Source: Chelatococcus asaccharovorans (GTDB lineage Bacteria > Pseudomonadota > Alphaproteobacteria > Rhizobiales > Beijerinckiaceae). Taken from it: 64,000 nt of DNA. The position numbers were made by a program, and so were the translations under genes. The stretch is taken from assembly GCF_003201475.1 (NCBI RefSeq), contig NZ_QJJK01000001.1:570501-634500 (forward strand). The letters are read 5' to 3'. Under the pieces are notes generated by a model. That model ran no database searches. It was not told the origin of the DNA and saw nothing but the letters and a program-made list of their open reading frames with translations. How positions within the stretch are numbered: the first letter of the stretch is position 1; each line of letters begins with the position of its first letter. This document shows, piece by piece, positions 8,893 to 18,021 of the stretch.

Positions 8893-10167
8893 GTGCACTC
8901 TGGCGTGGCCAACGGGGGCACCGCCACTCCATTCGGGCTGCTCATGGTCACGCGTTCGCAATCCACGGTACTCGATCCAGCGGCCGACGCAGCTGCCCTT
9001 TTGCGGCGCATTGGCTTCGCCATGCTCGTCGTCGCCGTGCCGGTCGCCGCGCTGGTCACACGCCGCGCCGCTGTGGTCATGGAGCCGATCGGCGTTGCGC
9101 TTCTCGTCATGGCGGCCCTGCTCGACGGCCAGGCCCGTATGCTTGCGACGGTTCGCCGCATCGTGACGTCGCGTGCCGGTCTCGCCCTGCTCATGCTGGT
9201 CGCCTGGGCCGGCCTGTCCCTGATCTGGACGCGCTTTCCGAGCACCGGTGGCAACAAGCTTGTCAATATCGTCGGCGCAATCGTGCTGGCTCTCGCCGGT
9301 ACCGCCGCCCTGCCGGAACGGGTGCGTTCGTCCAATCTCTATCTCACCGGCATCGGCGTCGCGGCAGCGGCTGTTCTGGCGATCGCGCTGGCGATGATCG
9401 ACCGTCCCGACGACGATCCCGATGCGACAGCGAGCCTCGGACGCGGCCTTGCCGGCCTCGCCTTGATGGTCTGGCCGGCGCTGGCCTGGCTTGTCTCGCG
9501 CCAACGCAACACGCTCGCGCTCGCGCTGTCCGCCGTCGCGGCGGTCGCCGTGGTTGCCGGGACCATGCCCATGGCCATCCTCGCCTTCGCGATCAGTGCC
9601 TTCATCTTCGGGCTCACCTCGATTCGCCCGAACATCGGGATCCGCGTGGTGTCGTGGGGCATGGCCGGCATCATCCTGGCCGCGCCCTTCATGCCATTTG
9701 TCCTGCAACCCCTGGTCAAGCTCGCCTTGGGCGTCGCCCATCCCTGGACGGAGACGATGCGCGCCTGGACGAGCATCGTCCGCGCCGATCCGCTCCGGCT
9801 CATCACCGGCTATGGATTCGACGCGAGCCTGCGGGGTCGTGTCGCCGGCGAAATCCCGATGAGTGCACCCATCGGCCTGCCTTTCGAGATCTGGTATGAG
9901 CTCGGCCTCGTCGGCGCGGTGTCGCTGGCCTTGGCGCTGGGCTGGGCCGCGCAGCGCGCGGCGGCGGCGCATGCGGTGCTCGTGCCCGGCATCGCGGCGG
10001 CTTTGACTGCGGGCTTCGTCCTGGCCTGCATGGGCGCCGGCACGGCCATTGCCTGGTGGGTGACCACCTTGAGCATCACCGCCATTGCCTTCGTCGCCAT
10101 CGAGCGCGGGCAGTTCCGCACCAGCCGGCCGAAGGCACGGCTGTGGATGGCGGCCAACGATCGCTGA
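8893..10167 (+). CDS. Multi-spanning membrane protein of the O-antigen ligase/polymerase type
   Basis: 424 residues from a GTG; an ATG at 8944 is an equally possible start. About ten hydrophobic segments are separated by short loops. A larger extracytoplasmic loop contains HPWTETMRAWTSIVRADPLRLITGYGFD, whose arrangement (W-x-x-I-x-x-D-P-l-x-l-i-x-G-x-G) is the pattern of Wzy/WaaL-type proteins. These join sugar repeats or ligate polysaccharide to lipid A in the periplasm. No glycosyltransferase or flippase lies beside it, so its polymer is unknown; the algI/algJ acetyltransferases are 3 kb away. The assignment rests on topology and the loop pattern, so it is tentative. Confidence 0.6.
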   Translation: MHSGVANGGTATPFGLLMVTRSQSTVLDPAADAAALLRRIGFAMLVVAVPVAALVTRRAAVVMEPIGVALLVMAALLDGQARMLATVRRIVTSRAGLALLMLVAWAGLSLIWTRFPSTGGNKLVNIVGAIVLALAGTAALPERVRSSNLYLTGIGVAAAAVLAIALAMIDRPDDDPDATASLGRGLAGLALMVWPALAWLVSRQRNTLALALSAVAAVAVVAGTMPMAILAFAISAFIFGLTSIRPNIGIRVVSWGMAGIILAAPFMPFVLQPLVKLALGVAHPWTETMRAWTSIVRADPLRLITGYGFDASLRGRVAGEIPMSAPIGLPFEIWYELGLVGAVSLALALGWAAQRAAAAHAVLVPGIAAALTAGFVLACMGAGTAIAWWVTTLSITAIAFVAIERGQFRTSRPKARLWMAANDR

Positions 10168-10233
10168 GAGCGACGGTTCCCAAATCGCCGAGGCATATGG
10201 TGTGGGAGGCCGCATTGCGGTATCCCTCTGGGC

Positions 10234-13200
10234 ATGAGTGAAGCAGCCCCTCTGAAGCCCGGCGACCACGTTTTCCTGGTCGATGGCTCGTCCTTCGTCT
10301 TCCGCGCCTATTTCCAGTCCATGAACCAGGACCGGAAGTACAATTATCGCTCCGATGGCTTGCCCACCGGCGCGGTCAGGCTGTTCTGCACCAAGCTGTT
10401 TCAGTTCGTGCGCGAAGGGGCTGTCGGGGTGAGACCGACCCACCTCGCCATCATCTTCGACAAGTCGGAGAATTCCTTCCGCAAGGAGCTCTATCCGCTC
10501 TACAAAGCCAACCGCTCGGAACCGCCGGAGGATCTCGTCCCCCAGTTTCCGCTGATGCGCGAGGCCGTGCGCGCCTTTGGCCTGAAACCGGTGGAGCAGG
10601 ACCGCTACGAGGCGGACGATCTCATCGCGACCTATGCCAAACAGGCGACCGCCGCCGGCGCCGATGTCCTGATCATTTCCGCCGACAAGGATCTGATGCA
10701 GCTGATCGGCCCCCGCGTCGCGATGTATGACCCGGCGTCCGGCACGCAATCCAAGGGCAGCTTCCGTCCCGAGCGGCGCATCGGCCTCGACGAGGTCGTG
10801 GACTATTTCGGCGTGACGCCGGACAAGGTCGTCGATGTCCAGTCCCTGGCTGGCGATTCCACCGATAATGTGCCCGGCGCACCCGGCATCGGCATCAAGA
10901 CGGCCGCGCAGCTCATCAGCGAATATGGCAGCCTGGATGAGCTGCTGGCGCGCGCCGGCGAGATCAAGCAGCCCAAGCGGCGCGAGACGCTCACCAATCC
11001 GGAGATCGTCGAGAAGATCCAGATTTCCCGGCAGCTCGTGTCCCTCGTCAATGATGTCGCGGTCGAGACACCGCTCACCGATCTCGGCCTCGTCGAGCCG
11101 GACGCCGCGCCGCTCGTCGCCTTCCTCAAGTCGCTGGAATTCACCACCATCACGAAGCGCGTGTCCGAGCTCTATGGCGTCGATGCCGCCGAGATCGAGC
11201 CGGATCCGCGGCTCGCCGTCGGCACGGGCGCAATCTGGAGCGGCGCGGCCGCAACGGCTGGCGATCCGGGCATCCCCGCTGCATCCGCGGACATGACATC
11301 CGCGACCGAAGCCGCGCCCGCGCCGGCCAGCGCAGGTGCGGCCCGGGGCCAAGCCGAGAACGGCCTGGGCACGCCCGCCGATCTCGCGGCCAAACGCGCC
11401 GGTGAGGCCCTGGCGACGCCGGTCAATCGCGACGCGTATGAAATGGTGACGACGCTCGAGCGCCTCGACCAGTGGGTCGCCATGGCGCGGGACGCCGGCC
11501 GCGTCGCGATCGACACGGAAACGACCTCGCTCGACGCCATGCAGGCCGATCTCGTCGGCATCTCGCTCGCCGTTGCGCCGGGGCAAGCGTGCTACATCCC
11601 GCTGCAACACAAGGCCGAGGGCGGCGACGGCCTGTTCGGCGGCGGCCTTCTTTCGGGCCAGATCGCCATCAGCGAGGCCATCGCGCGGCTGAAACCCGTG
11701 CTGGAGAGCCGCGACGTTCTCAAGATCGGGCAGAACCTCAAATATGACTGGCTGATCTTCAGCCGGCACGGCATCACCATCAGCGCCTATGACGACACGA
11801 TGCTGATGTCCTATGCGCTCGATGCCGGGCGCTCCGGGATAGCCGGCCACGGGCTGGACGCCCTTTCCGAGAAATTCATCGGCCATACGCCGCTGGCCTT
11901 CGGCGACGTCGCCGGCAAGGGACGCAACGCCGTCACCTTCGACCGGGTGCCGCTCGACCGGGCGACCGCCTATGCGGCCGAGGATGCCGACGTCGCGCTC
12001 CGGCTGTGGCAGGTGTTCAAGGCGCGCCTCGTCGCGGAAGGCAAGACGACGGTCTACGAGACGCTGGAGCGTCCCCTGCTCGCGGTGCTCGCCCGCATGG
12101 AGGGGCGCGGCATCGCCATCGACCGCCAGATCCTGTCGCGGCTCTCGGGAAGTTTCGCCCAGACGCTCGCGCGGCTGGAAGAGGAGATCTACGAACTCGC
12201 GGGCGAGCGTTTCACCATCGGTTCGCCCAAGCAGCTCGGCGATATCCTGTTCGGCAAGATGGGCCTGCCCGGCGCCAAGAAGACCGCCACCGGGCAGTGG
12301 AGCACCGGGGCGAGCGTGCTCGAGGATCTCGCCACCGAGGGGCATGCCCTGCCCGTCAAGATCCTGGAATGGCGCCAGCTCGCCAAGCTGAAATCGACCT
12401 ATACGGACGCGCTGCCCGGCTATGTGAACCCGCAGACGCAGCGGGTGCACACGTCCTATTCGCTGGCGGCGACCACGACGGGGCGGCTGTCATCGTCCGA
12501 GCCCAACCTGCAGAACATCCCCGTGCGTACGGAGGAAGGGCGCAAGATCCGCACCGCCTTCGTCGCGACGCCGGGTATGAAACTGATCTCGGCGGACTAC
12601 AGCCAGATCGAGCTGCGCCTGCTCGCCCATATCGCCGACATCCCGCAGCTGCGCAAAGCCTTCTCGGACGGCATCGACATCCACGCGATGACGGCCTCCG
12701 AGATGTTCGGCGTGCCGGTCCAGGGCATGGACCCGATGATCCGGCGCCGGGCGAAGGCCATCAATTTCGGCATCATCTACGGCATCTCGGCCTTCGGCCT
12801 CGCCAACCAGCTCGGCATTCCGCGCGAGGAAGCGGGCGCCTATATCCGCAAATATTTCGAACGCTTCCCCGGCATCCGCGAGTACATGGACCAGACCAAG
12901 GCGTTCTGTCGGGACAATGGCTATGTGACGACCATCTTCGGCCGGGTCTGCCACTACCCCGACATCAAGTCCTCCAACCCGTCGCAGCGCGCCTTCGTGG
13001 AGCGCCAGGCGATCAACGCGCCGCTGCAAGGCTCCGCCTCCGACATCATCCGCCGGGCGATGACGCGCATGGAGGCGGCACTGGCCGAGGCTCGCCTCTC
13101 CGCCCGCATGCTGTTGCAGGTGCATGACGAGCTCGTCTTCGAGGTGCCCGATGCCGAGGTGGCCGACACGCTGCCGCTCGTCCGGCAGGTGATGGAGCAT

Positions 13201-13281
13201 GCGCCCTTGCCGGCGGTGGCGCTCAAGGTGCCGCTGCATGTGGATGCGCGCGCGGCATCGAACTGGGAGGAAGCACATTGA
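10234..13281 (+). CDS. polA: DNA polymerase I
   Basis: 1015 residues, with the full three-domain form. The 5' nuclease occupies about residues 8-310 (VDGSSFVFRAYF, YEADDLIATYA, SADKDLMQLI). An Ala-rich linker follows at about 325-395. The 3'-5' exonuclease has its catalytic D and E in AIDTETTSLDA at about residue 425, so proofreading appears intact. The polymerase domain carries motif A SADYSQIELRLLAHI near residue 788, motif B RRRAKAINFGIIYGISAFGL, and motif C LLQVHDELVFEVP near residue 961. It fills gaps during repair and removes Okazaki primers in the cytoplasm. It stands as a single transcription unit; a CGATCG...CGATCG hairpin lies just after the stop. Confidence 0.97.
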   Translation: MSEAAPLKPGDHVFLVDGSSFVFRAYFQSMNQDRKYNYRSDGLPTGAVRLFCTKLFQFVREGAVGVRPTHLAIIFDKSENSFRKELYPLYKANRSEPPEDLVPQFPLMREAVRAFGLKPVEQDRYEADDLIATYAKQATAAGADVLIISADKDLMQLIGPRVAMYDPASGTQSKGSFRPERRIGLDEVVDYFGVTPDKVVDVQSLAGDSTDNVPGAPGIGIKTAAQLISEYGSLDELLARAGEIKQPKRRETLTNPEIVEKIQISRQLVSLVNDVAVETPLTDLGLVEPDAAPLVAFLKSLEFTTITKRVSELYGVDAAEIEPDPRLAVGTGAIWSGAAATAGDPGIPAASADMTSATEAAPAPASAGAARGQAENGLGTPADLAAKRAGEALATPVNRDAYEMVTTLERLDQWVAMARDAGRVAIDTETTSLDAMQADLVGISLAVAPGQACYIPLQHKAEGGDGLFGGGLLSGQIAISEAIARLKPVLESRDVLKIGQNLKYDWLIFSRHGITISAYDDTMLMSYALDAGRSGIAGHGLDALSEKFIGHTPLAFGDVAGKGRNAVTFDRVPLDRATAYAAEDADVALRLWQVFKARLVAEGKTTVYETLERPLLAVLARMEGRGIAIDRQILSRLSGSFAQTLARLEEEIYELAGERFTIGSPKQLGDILFGKMGLPGAKKTATGQWSTGASVLEDLATEGHALPVKILEWRQLAKLKSTYTDALPGYVNPQTQRVHTSYSLAATTTGRLSSSEPNLQNIPVRTEEGRKIRTAFVATPGMKLISADYSQIELRLLAHIADIPQLRKAFSDGIDIHAMTASEMFGVPVQGMDPMIRRRAKAINFGIIYGISAFGLANQLGIPREEAGAYIRKYFERFPGIREYMDQTKAFCRDNGYVTTIFGRVCHYPDIKSSNPSQRAFVERQAINAPLQGSASDIIRRAMTRMEAALAEARLSARMLLQVHDELVFEVPDAEVADTLPLVRQVMEHAPLPAVALKVPLHVDARAASNWEEAH

Positions 13282-13437
13282 GGCGATCGTGGGAGCGATC
13301 GTTCTTCGATGTCGCATATAATTTAGGCGGAATGGCAAAAGCCGACCGCTCTGCAGGGAACGCGATATCGATGACCCTGTTTGCGTCGCCGGAGGAAGAG
13401 GTATCGGTGAGATTAAGGAAATTTTAAGGTATTTTTC

Positions 13438-14835
13438 GTGCAATTCACCTCATCAATTTTTCTTTTTCTTTTCGTGCCATTCGTCGTCGCTGTGAACGCG
13501 ACCATGCCGGCGGGCTGGCGCAACACCTTCCTCGTCGTCGCCAGCATCTTTTTCTATGCTTGGGGCGAACCCGTCTTCGTGCTGGTGGCGATCGCCTCCA
13601 GCCTGATCGACATGGCCTTCGCCGAGGCGATCGTCCGCAGCCGGGCGCCGCGCCTGCGCAAGCTCTGGCTTGCGCTCGGGGTATCGGCCAATCTCGGCCT
13701 GCTGATCTACTGCAAATACACGGGCTTTCTCTTCGACAACCTGCACGCGCTTCTGGTGACGATGGACGTGCCGCGGCCGGAGGTGATCCTGCCGCTCGGC
13801 ATCTCCTTCATCGTCTTCGAGAAAATCACCTATCTCGTCGATGTCTATCGCGGGGTCTGCGGCACGGCCCGCTCGATCCGCGACTACCTGTTGTTCGTCT
13901 TCCTGTTTCCCAAGCTGCTCGCCGGCCCCATCCTCAAGTTCCACGAGATGAAGGGCCAGATCGAGCACCATCGGGTCACGATCAACGACCTGGAGGAAGG
14001 CGCCTTCCGCTTTCTGCAAGGCCTCGCCAAGAAAGTCCTCGTCGCCGACCAGGTCGCGGTGCTGGCCGACCAGGTCTTCGCCATGCCGCCGGGCGAACTC
14101 GGCTTCGCGACCGCCTGGCTCGGCGCGCTTGCCTTCACGGTGCAGATCTATTTCGATTTCTCCGGCTATACCGATATGGCGATCGGGCTTGCCCGCATGC
14201 TCGGCTTCCGCCTGCGCGAGAATTTCAACCAGCCCTATCTGGCGGTGGGCTTCGCCGATTTCTGGCGGCGCTGGCACATCTCGCTGTCCACCTTCATCCG
14301 CGACTACCTCTATGTGCCGCTCGGCGGCAACCGCGTGCCGCCCTGGCGCGTCTATCTCAACCTGTGGATCTGTTTCCTCGCCTCGGGCCTGTGGCATGGG
14401 GCGAGCTGGACCTTCGTGATCTGGGGCGCCTTCCACGGGCTGTTCGTCTCGGCGGACCATTTCGGCATGAGGCGCGTCTGGCCCTTGCTGCCGCGCGCGG
14501 CCGGCATCGCGATCACGTTCTTCCTCGTCGTGATCGGCTGGGTGCTGTTCCGCTCCGCGAGCCTCGCGCAGGCCGGCGGCTTCCTGGCCGCGATGGTAAC
14601 GCCCTGGGGCGATGCCCCGCCTCTGCCGTGGGTGCAACTGGACACGGCCTTGTGCCTCGTGGCCGGCCTCGTCTTGTCCTTCCTCCCGCTCGGCGCCATG
14701 CAGCACCTCGGGCGCCGCATTCTGGCGCGCGCCCTCCCGGTCGCGCAGCAACTCGTGATGCTCTGTTTTGCCATCTGGGCCTTCGGCCGGGTCTTTACGG
14801 AGACCTTCAAGCCGTTCATCTACTTTCGGTTCTAG
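13438..14835 (+). CDS. MBOAT O-acyltransferase (AlgI-type), probable polysaccharide O-acetylation
   Basis: 465 residues from a GTG with AAGG eight bases upstream. About ten membrane segments start at residue 5 (FLFLFVPFVVAVNA). The MBOAT core is present: FWRRWHISLSTFIRDYLYVPLGG and the active-site His region LWHGASWTFVIWGAFHG. AlgI-like proteins carry acetyl groups across the inner membrane for periplasmic transfer to an exopolysaccharide. The following gene encodes the matching AlgJ/AlgX-type periplasmic partner. The stop TAG is the first triplet of an inserted repeat block (14836-15088). A damaged second copy of this gene is at 16445-16706. The polymer is not identifiable here. Confidence 0.88.
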   Translation: MQFTSSIFLFLFVPFVVAVNATMPAGWRNTFLVVASIFFYAWGEPVFVLVAIASSLIDMAFAEAIVRSRAPRLRKLWLALGVSANLGLLIYCKYTGFLFDNLHALLVTMDVPRPEVILPLGISFIVFEKITYLVDVYRGVCGTARSIRDYLLFVFLFPKLLAGPILKFHEMKGQIEHHRVTINDLEEGAFRFLQGLAKKVLVADQVAVLADQVFAMPPGELGFATAWLGALAFTVQIYFDFSGYTDMAIGLARMLGFRLRENFNQPYLAVGFADFWRRWHISLSTFIRDYLYVPLGGNRVPPWRVYLNLWICFLASGLWHGASWTFVIWGAFHGLFVSADHFGMRRVWPLLPRAAGIAITFFLVVIGWVLFRSASLAQAGGFLAAMVTPWGDAPPLPWVQLDTALCLVAGLVLSFLPLGAMQHLGRRILARALPVAQQLVMLCFAIWAFGRVFTETFKPFIYFRF

Positions 14836-14877
14836 AGCAAATCCGGTGAACTCCGGTTCATCGGATATGCTTGAAGT

Positions 14878-14937
14878 CTTTGTTTCTACGCATTTTCTTC
14901 ACGCGAACCGGTGTCCACTTCGCGCGAAAATGCTCTA
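14878..14937. repeat. Intergenic palindrome (gcattttc...gaaaatgc), copy 2
   Basis: Same 60-base unit as 7683-7742, with CGCGCGAAAATG in place of CGCTCGAAAATG. It lies inside the inserted block between the algI-like and algJ-like genes. Confidence 0.85.
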
Positions 14938-15040
14938 GAGCAAATCCGGCTTAGATCGAATCGTCTGATACCATATAAAACGTTGAATTTACTTGTCAAT
15001 TTTTGAGCAGAGCAAGTCCGCAACAGACAGACTTGACCTT
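14937..15040. repeat. AGAGCAAATCCGGC / GAGCAAGTCCGCAACAG repeat, copy 1
   Basis: Ends match the copies at 42868-42971 and (inverted) 51056-51162. The 5' end is AGAGCAAATCCGGC and the 3' end is the hairpin AGTCCGCAACAGACAGACTT. The middle GTTGAATTTACTTGTCAATT is more variable. Confidence 0.85.
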
Positions 15041-15101
15041 GAGCAAATCCGGATTGGACATTCCAGTGAATTGGCTCGTGTATTTTGGAGCGGAGAGACG
15101 C

Positions 15102-16280
15102 TTGAAATCGATTGTCCCCCACTGGTTCCTGATTGCGGTCGCGCTTCTCGTGCTGGCGCCGGCGGCTGCCATGATGGCGCGGGCCATTCCGCTCAAGGGG
15201 CCGCAGCGTTTCTCCATCGCAAAATTGGCGGGCGTGACGCCCGAGCGGCCACCGATCGAGCCAAGCCTGACCACAGTTCGCTCAGGCATTTGGCAAACGG
15301 CGGTGATTGACACGCTTATCAGACTCATGGGCCAGCCGCGCGAAACCTATATCCGCCTCAACAATGGCATCGCCTATGCCTTGGGACGCAGCACGGTGCC
15401 GAGCATCATCATCGGCCGGGACCGGATGCTCTACGAGACCGCCTATGTCGATGATTGGTGCGGGCGCGGCACACCCATCGATGCTGAAGTCCAGGCCGCA
15501 CGCATCGCACGTATCGCAGCCGCCGTGAGGCGGGCCGGCAAAGGCTTCGCGTTCGTCATAAGCCCCAGCAAGGCGGCGCTTTATCCGGAAAATCTGCCCG
15601 AACCCTGCGCTCCGGCCGCCACCCGCAACTACGACCGGCTGCGGGCGGCGCTCACCAATTACGACCTGCCCGTGATCGATGGCCATATGCTCGCGCTTGC
15701 CGTAAAGGCCAGCCAGGAGCATCCCGTCTTCAATCGTGACGGCACTCACTGGAATGACCTCGGCGCCTACGCCGCCATACGCGAGGCACTTGCGGTGCTT
15801 GGGGAGCAGCTCGATGTTCCGCCGCGCCAGCTCACGCTAAGCCGTGTCGACGCCGACAGACTGCCCGTTCACGACGACAATGACCTCGTCCTACTCCTTA
15901 ACCTGCCGAACACACCAGTCTACCCTTGGCCTCACGGGCGTTTCATCGTTTCGGCCAAAGGCACGCCACCACGCCTGCTGGTCGTTGGGACGAGTTTCAT
16001 GTGGCGCTTCTTGAGGATCCTTTCGTTGAACGGCGCGCTCGCCGACAGCACATTCTATTACTATTTCAGCCGTACTTTTGAATATCATGACGACAGCCTG
16101 ACTGAAGCCGGGAAGGCGCGGCAACCCGCGTCCGATTTGTCGAAGGGCTTTTTATCCGCCGATGCGGTCGTCCTTGAAGCCAATGAAGCTGTTCTTAGCT
16201 CGTCGCATATCGAGGCCTTCGAGAACGCACTCGCCGCCCTTACCAGCGAAAGCTCGAAAGGGCGCCTGCCGGATCCGTGA
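15102..16280 (+). CDS. AlgJ/AlgX-type SGNH/DHHW acetyltransferase, copy 1
   Basis: 392 residues from a TTG at 15102. The start is chosen because both duplicated copies share CGGAGAGACGC-TTG, and the alignable protein begins there. Residues 5-27 form a signal anchor (HWFLIAVALLVLAPAAAM), so the domain is periplasmic. The catalytic motifs fit the AlgJ/AlgX fold: Asp/His in NRDGTHWNDLGA, and the Ser in VVGTSFMWRF. These proteins transfer acetyl from AlgI-type carriers to a polysaccharide. It is nearly the same length as its paralog at 16720, and the two align along their full length. It shows slightly more drifted wording in the final third than copy 2. Confidence 0.8.
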   Translation: MKSIVPHWFLIAVALLVLAPAAAMMARAIPLKGPQRFSIAKLAGVTPERPPIEPSLTTVRSGIWQTAVIDTLIRLMGQPRETYIRLNNGIAYALGRSTVPSIIIGRDRMLYETAYVDDWCGRGTPIDAEVQAARIARIAAAVRRAGKGFAFVISPSKAALYPENLPEPCAPAATRNYDRLRAALTNYDLPVIDGHMLALAVKASQEHPVFNRDGTHWNDLGAYAAIREALAVLGEQLDVPPRQLTLSRVDADRLPVHDDNDLVLLLNLPNTPVYPWPHGRFIVSAKGTPPRLLVVGTSFMWRFLRILSLNGALADSTFYYYFSRTFEYHDDSLTEAGKARQPASDLSKGFLSADAVVLEANEAVLSSSHIEAFENALAALTSESSKGRLPDP

Positions 16281-16330
16281 ACAAGGCTTAAGTGCGGTGC
16301 GGACGCGTCTTTCGTCGCTTTCGCATCGCC

Positions 16331-16444
16331 ACAGGAAATGTCATAAGAATCCGCGATATGGCAGGGCTCGTAAGCAGGGAGCATGCTTATGAGTCGAGCG
16401 ACCCTCGCCATCATTGCCGGTTTGGAAGCTATGATAACATTACG
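16331..16444 (+). pseudogene. Remnant of the 5' end of lemA with its leader
   Basis: The leader ATGTCATAAGAATCCGC and the start region align with 17970-18075, upstream of and into the intact lemA. From the ATG at 16389 the frame reads MSRATLAIIAG, against MSWVILAIIAV in lemA. A one-base loss after about codon 12 shifts the frame, and the copy stops being recognisable at the algI remnant. It marks the right edge of the first duplicate of algI-algJ-lemA. Confidence 0.75.
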
Positions 16445-16706
16445 GCCTTCAACTCCTCAGTCTTCCTTTTCCTCTTCGACAACCGGCATGCGCTGCTCGT
16501 GAAGATGGATGTGCCCAGGCCGGAGGTGATCCTGCCGCTCGGCATCTCCTTCATCGTCTTCGAGGCAATCACCTATCTCGTCGATGTCTATCGCGGGGTC
16601 TGCCCTCCCGTTCGCGCAGCAGATCGTGATGCTCTGTCTCGCCGTCTGGGCTTTCGGCGGAGCCCTTACGGAGACCTTCAAGCCGTTCATCTATTTCCGG
16701 TTCTAA
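16445..16706 (+). pseudogene. Doubly deleted copy of the algI-like MBOAT gene
   Basis: Three pieces of the intact algI-like gene are fused. First is its N-terminus (FNSSVFLFLF). Second is the internal stretch DNRHALLVKMDVPRPEVILP through TYLVDVYRGVC. Third is the last 30 or so codons ending TETFKPFIYFRF, now in another frame, with stop TAA at 16704-16706. The first junction falls at similar words, TTTCTTTTCG and TTTCTCTTCG in the intact gene, suggesting deletion between short direct repeats. The catalytic MBOAT region is gone, so it cannot be functional. It immediately precedes the second algJ-like copy, preserving the ancestral gene order. Confidence 0.85.
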
Positions 16707-16719
16707 AGCGGAGAGACGC

Positions 16720-17901
16720 TTGAAAGCGATAACCCGCCACTGGTTCCTGATCGCGGTCGCGCTCCTCGTGCTGGCGCCGGCCGCGGCGATGGTGGCGCGC
16801 GCCATTCCGCTGAAAGGGCCGCAGCGCTTTTCCGTCGCCAAGCTGGCGGGCGTCACGCCCACATTGCCGCCGATCGAACCGAGCCTCGCCACGCTGCGCT
16901 CCGGCGCCCTACAAGCCAGCGTCGCGGCCGCCCTCACCGAGCGCATGGGCCAGCCGCGTGAAACCTATATCCGCATCAATAACGGCATCGCCTATGCGCT
17001 CGGCCGCAGCACGGTGCCAAGCATTGTCATCGGCCAAAACCGGATGCTCTACGAGACCACCTATATCGACGACTGGTGCGGGCGCGGCACGCCCATCGAT
17101 GCCGAGGCCCAGGCCGCACGCATCGCCCGTATCGTGGCGGCGGTGAAGCGAGCCGGCAAGGCCTTCGTCTTCATCATCAGCCCGAGCAAAGTCGCGCTTT
17201 ACCCGGAGGGCCTGCCGGAACCTTGCACGCCAGCGGTCAGCCGCGACTATGACCGGCTGCGGGCGGCACTCGACCGCTACGATCTGCCCGTGATCGACGG
17301 CCACAGGCTCGCGCAGGCCGCCAAGGCGTCCCAGGACCTGCCGGTCTTCAACCGCGACGGCATCCACTGGAACGATATCAGCGTCTATCCCGCCATCCGC
17401 GACACGCTCGCCGCCATCGGGGAGCAGCTCGACGCCCCGCCGCGCCGGCTCACGCTGAGCCATGTCGACGTCGACAACTGGCCCTTCGACGACGAGGACG
17501 ACCTCGCCCGGCTCCTCAACCTGCCCATCACGCTCCCGGTCTATCCCTCGCCGCATGGCCGGTTCACCGCCTCGCCGGAGGGCACGCCGCCAAGACTCAT
17601 GGTGGTGGGCTCGAGCTTCATGTGGCAGTTCCTGCGCATCCTGTCGATGAACAAGGCCCTGGGCGACAGCAAGTTCTATTTCTATTTCAGCCGCATCGTC
17701 GATTTCCGCGATGGCGGCATCTTCGAGTCCAAGGTGCCGTTTCAGGCCGCGCCCGACCTGCCGAAGACGTTCCCCTTGAGCAATGCCGTCATCTTGGAAG
17801 CGAACGAGACGGCGCTCGGCTCGCCGCATATCGAGGCCTTCGAGACGGCTCTGGCGGCGCTGACCGGCGAAGGTGCGAACGGACGCCTGCCGGATCCCTG
17901 A
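16720..17901 (+). CDS. AlgJ/AlgX-type SGNH/DHHW acetyltransferase, copy 2
   Basis: 393 residues from a TTG preceded by CGGAGAGACGC. It is paralogous along its length to the gene at 15102, sharing for example HWFLIAVALLVLAPAAAM and the ETYIR-NNGIAYALGRSTVPS block. The motifs NRDGIHWNDISV and VVGSSFMWQF keep the Asp, His and Ser expected for activity. An N-terminal anchor places the domain in the periplasm. Its former algI partner directly upstream is destroyed, so it would depend on the intact algI-like gene at 13438. Both copies look intact, so either they have diverged in acceptor specificity or the duplication is young. The end is followed by the true lemA leader. Confidence 0.8.
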   Translation: MKAITRHWFLIAVALLVLAPAAAMVARAIPLKGPQRFSVAKLAGVTPTLPPIEPSLATLRSGALQASVAAALTERMGQPRETYIRINNGIAYALGRSTVPSIVIGQNRMLYETTYIDDWCGRGTPIDAEAQAARIARIVAAVKRAGKAFVFIISPSKVALYPEGLPEPCTPAVSRDYDRLRAALDRYDLPVIDGHRLAQAAKASQDLPVFNRDGIHWNDISVYPAIRDTLAAIGEQLDAPPRRLTLSHVDVDNWPFDDEDDLARLLNLPITLPVYPSPHGRFTASPEGTPPRLMVVGSSFMWQFLRILSMNKALGDSKFYFYFSRIVDFRDGGIFESKVPFQAAPDLPKTFPLSNAVILEANETALGSPHIEAFETALAALTGEGANGRLPDP

Positions 17902-18021
17902 TCGCGATCGTCAGGGCTTGTCCGGCGGACCCTGCAGCCGCGGTTTCGGTGCTTTCCCAAGCCCGGTTAAAATGCCATAAGAATCCGCCACATAGCAGAG
18001 CTGGACGCAAGGAGCAGGCTC

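Larger units (their letters stand above)
14836..15088. repeat. ~253-bp repeat block inserted between algI-like and algJ-like genes
   Basis: The block contains AGCAAATCCGG units, one gcattttc...gaaaatgc palindrome (14878-14937) and one GAGCAAATCCGGC...GAGCAAGTCCGCAACAG unit (14937-15040). In the duplicated copy downstream the equivalent junction, TTCTAA|AGCGGAGAGACGC at 16701-16719, has none of this DNA. The first copy reads TTCTAG, then the block, then AGCGGAGAGACGC at 15089. So the block is an insertion, or a precise loss in the other copy, with its edges resolvable to a few bases. Confidence 0.85.

Noticed and set aside
8863-12450. A 1195-codon open frame on the minus strand opposite polA and the O-antigen-ligase-like gene
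   Set aside because: It is antisense to a certain polA over most of its length, its composition is His/Arg/Gly-rich without any recognisable domain, and long antisense frames are expected in high-GC codon usage.
16292-16723. A 143-codon frame across the lemA and algI remnants as a real gene
   Set aside because: It is a fusion of remnant sequence in mixed frames and ends in the wrong frame relative to the AlgI C-terminus.
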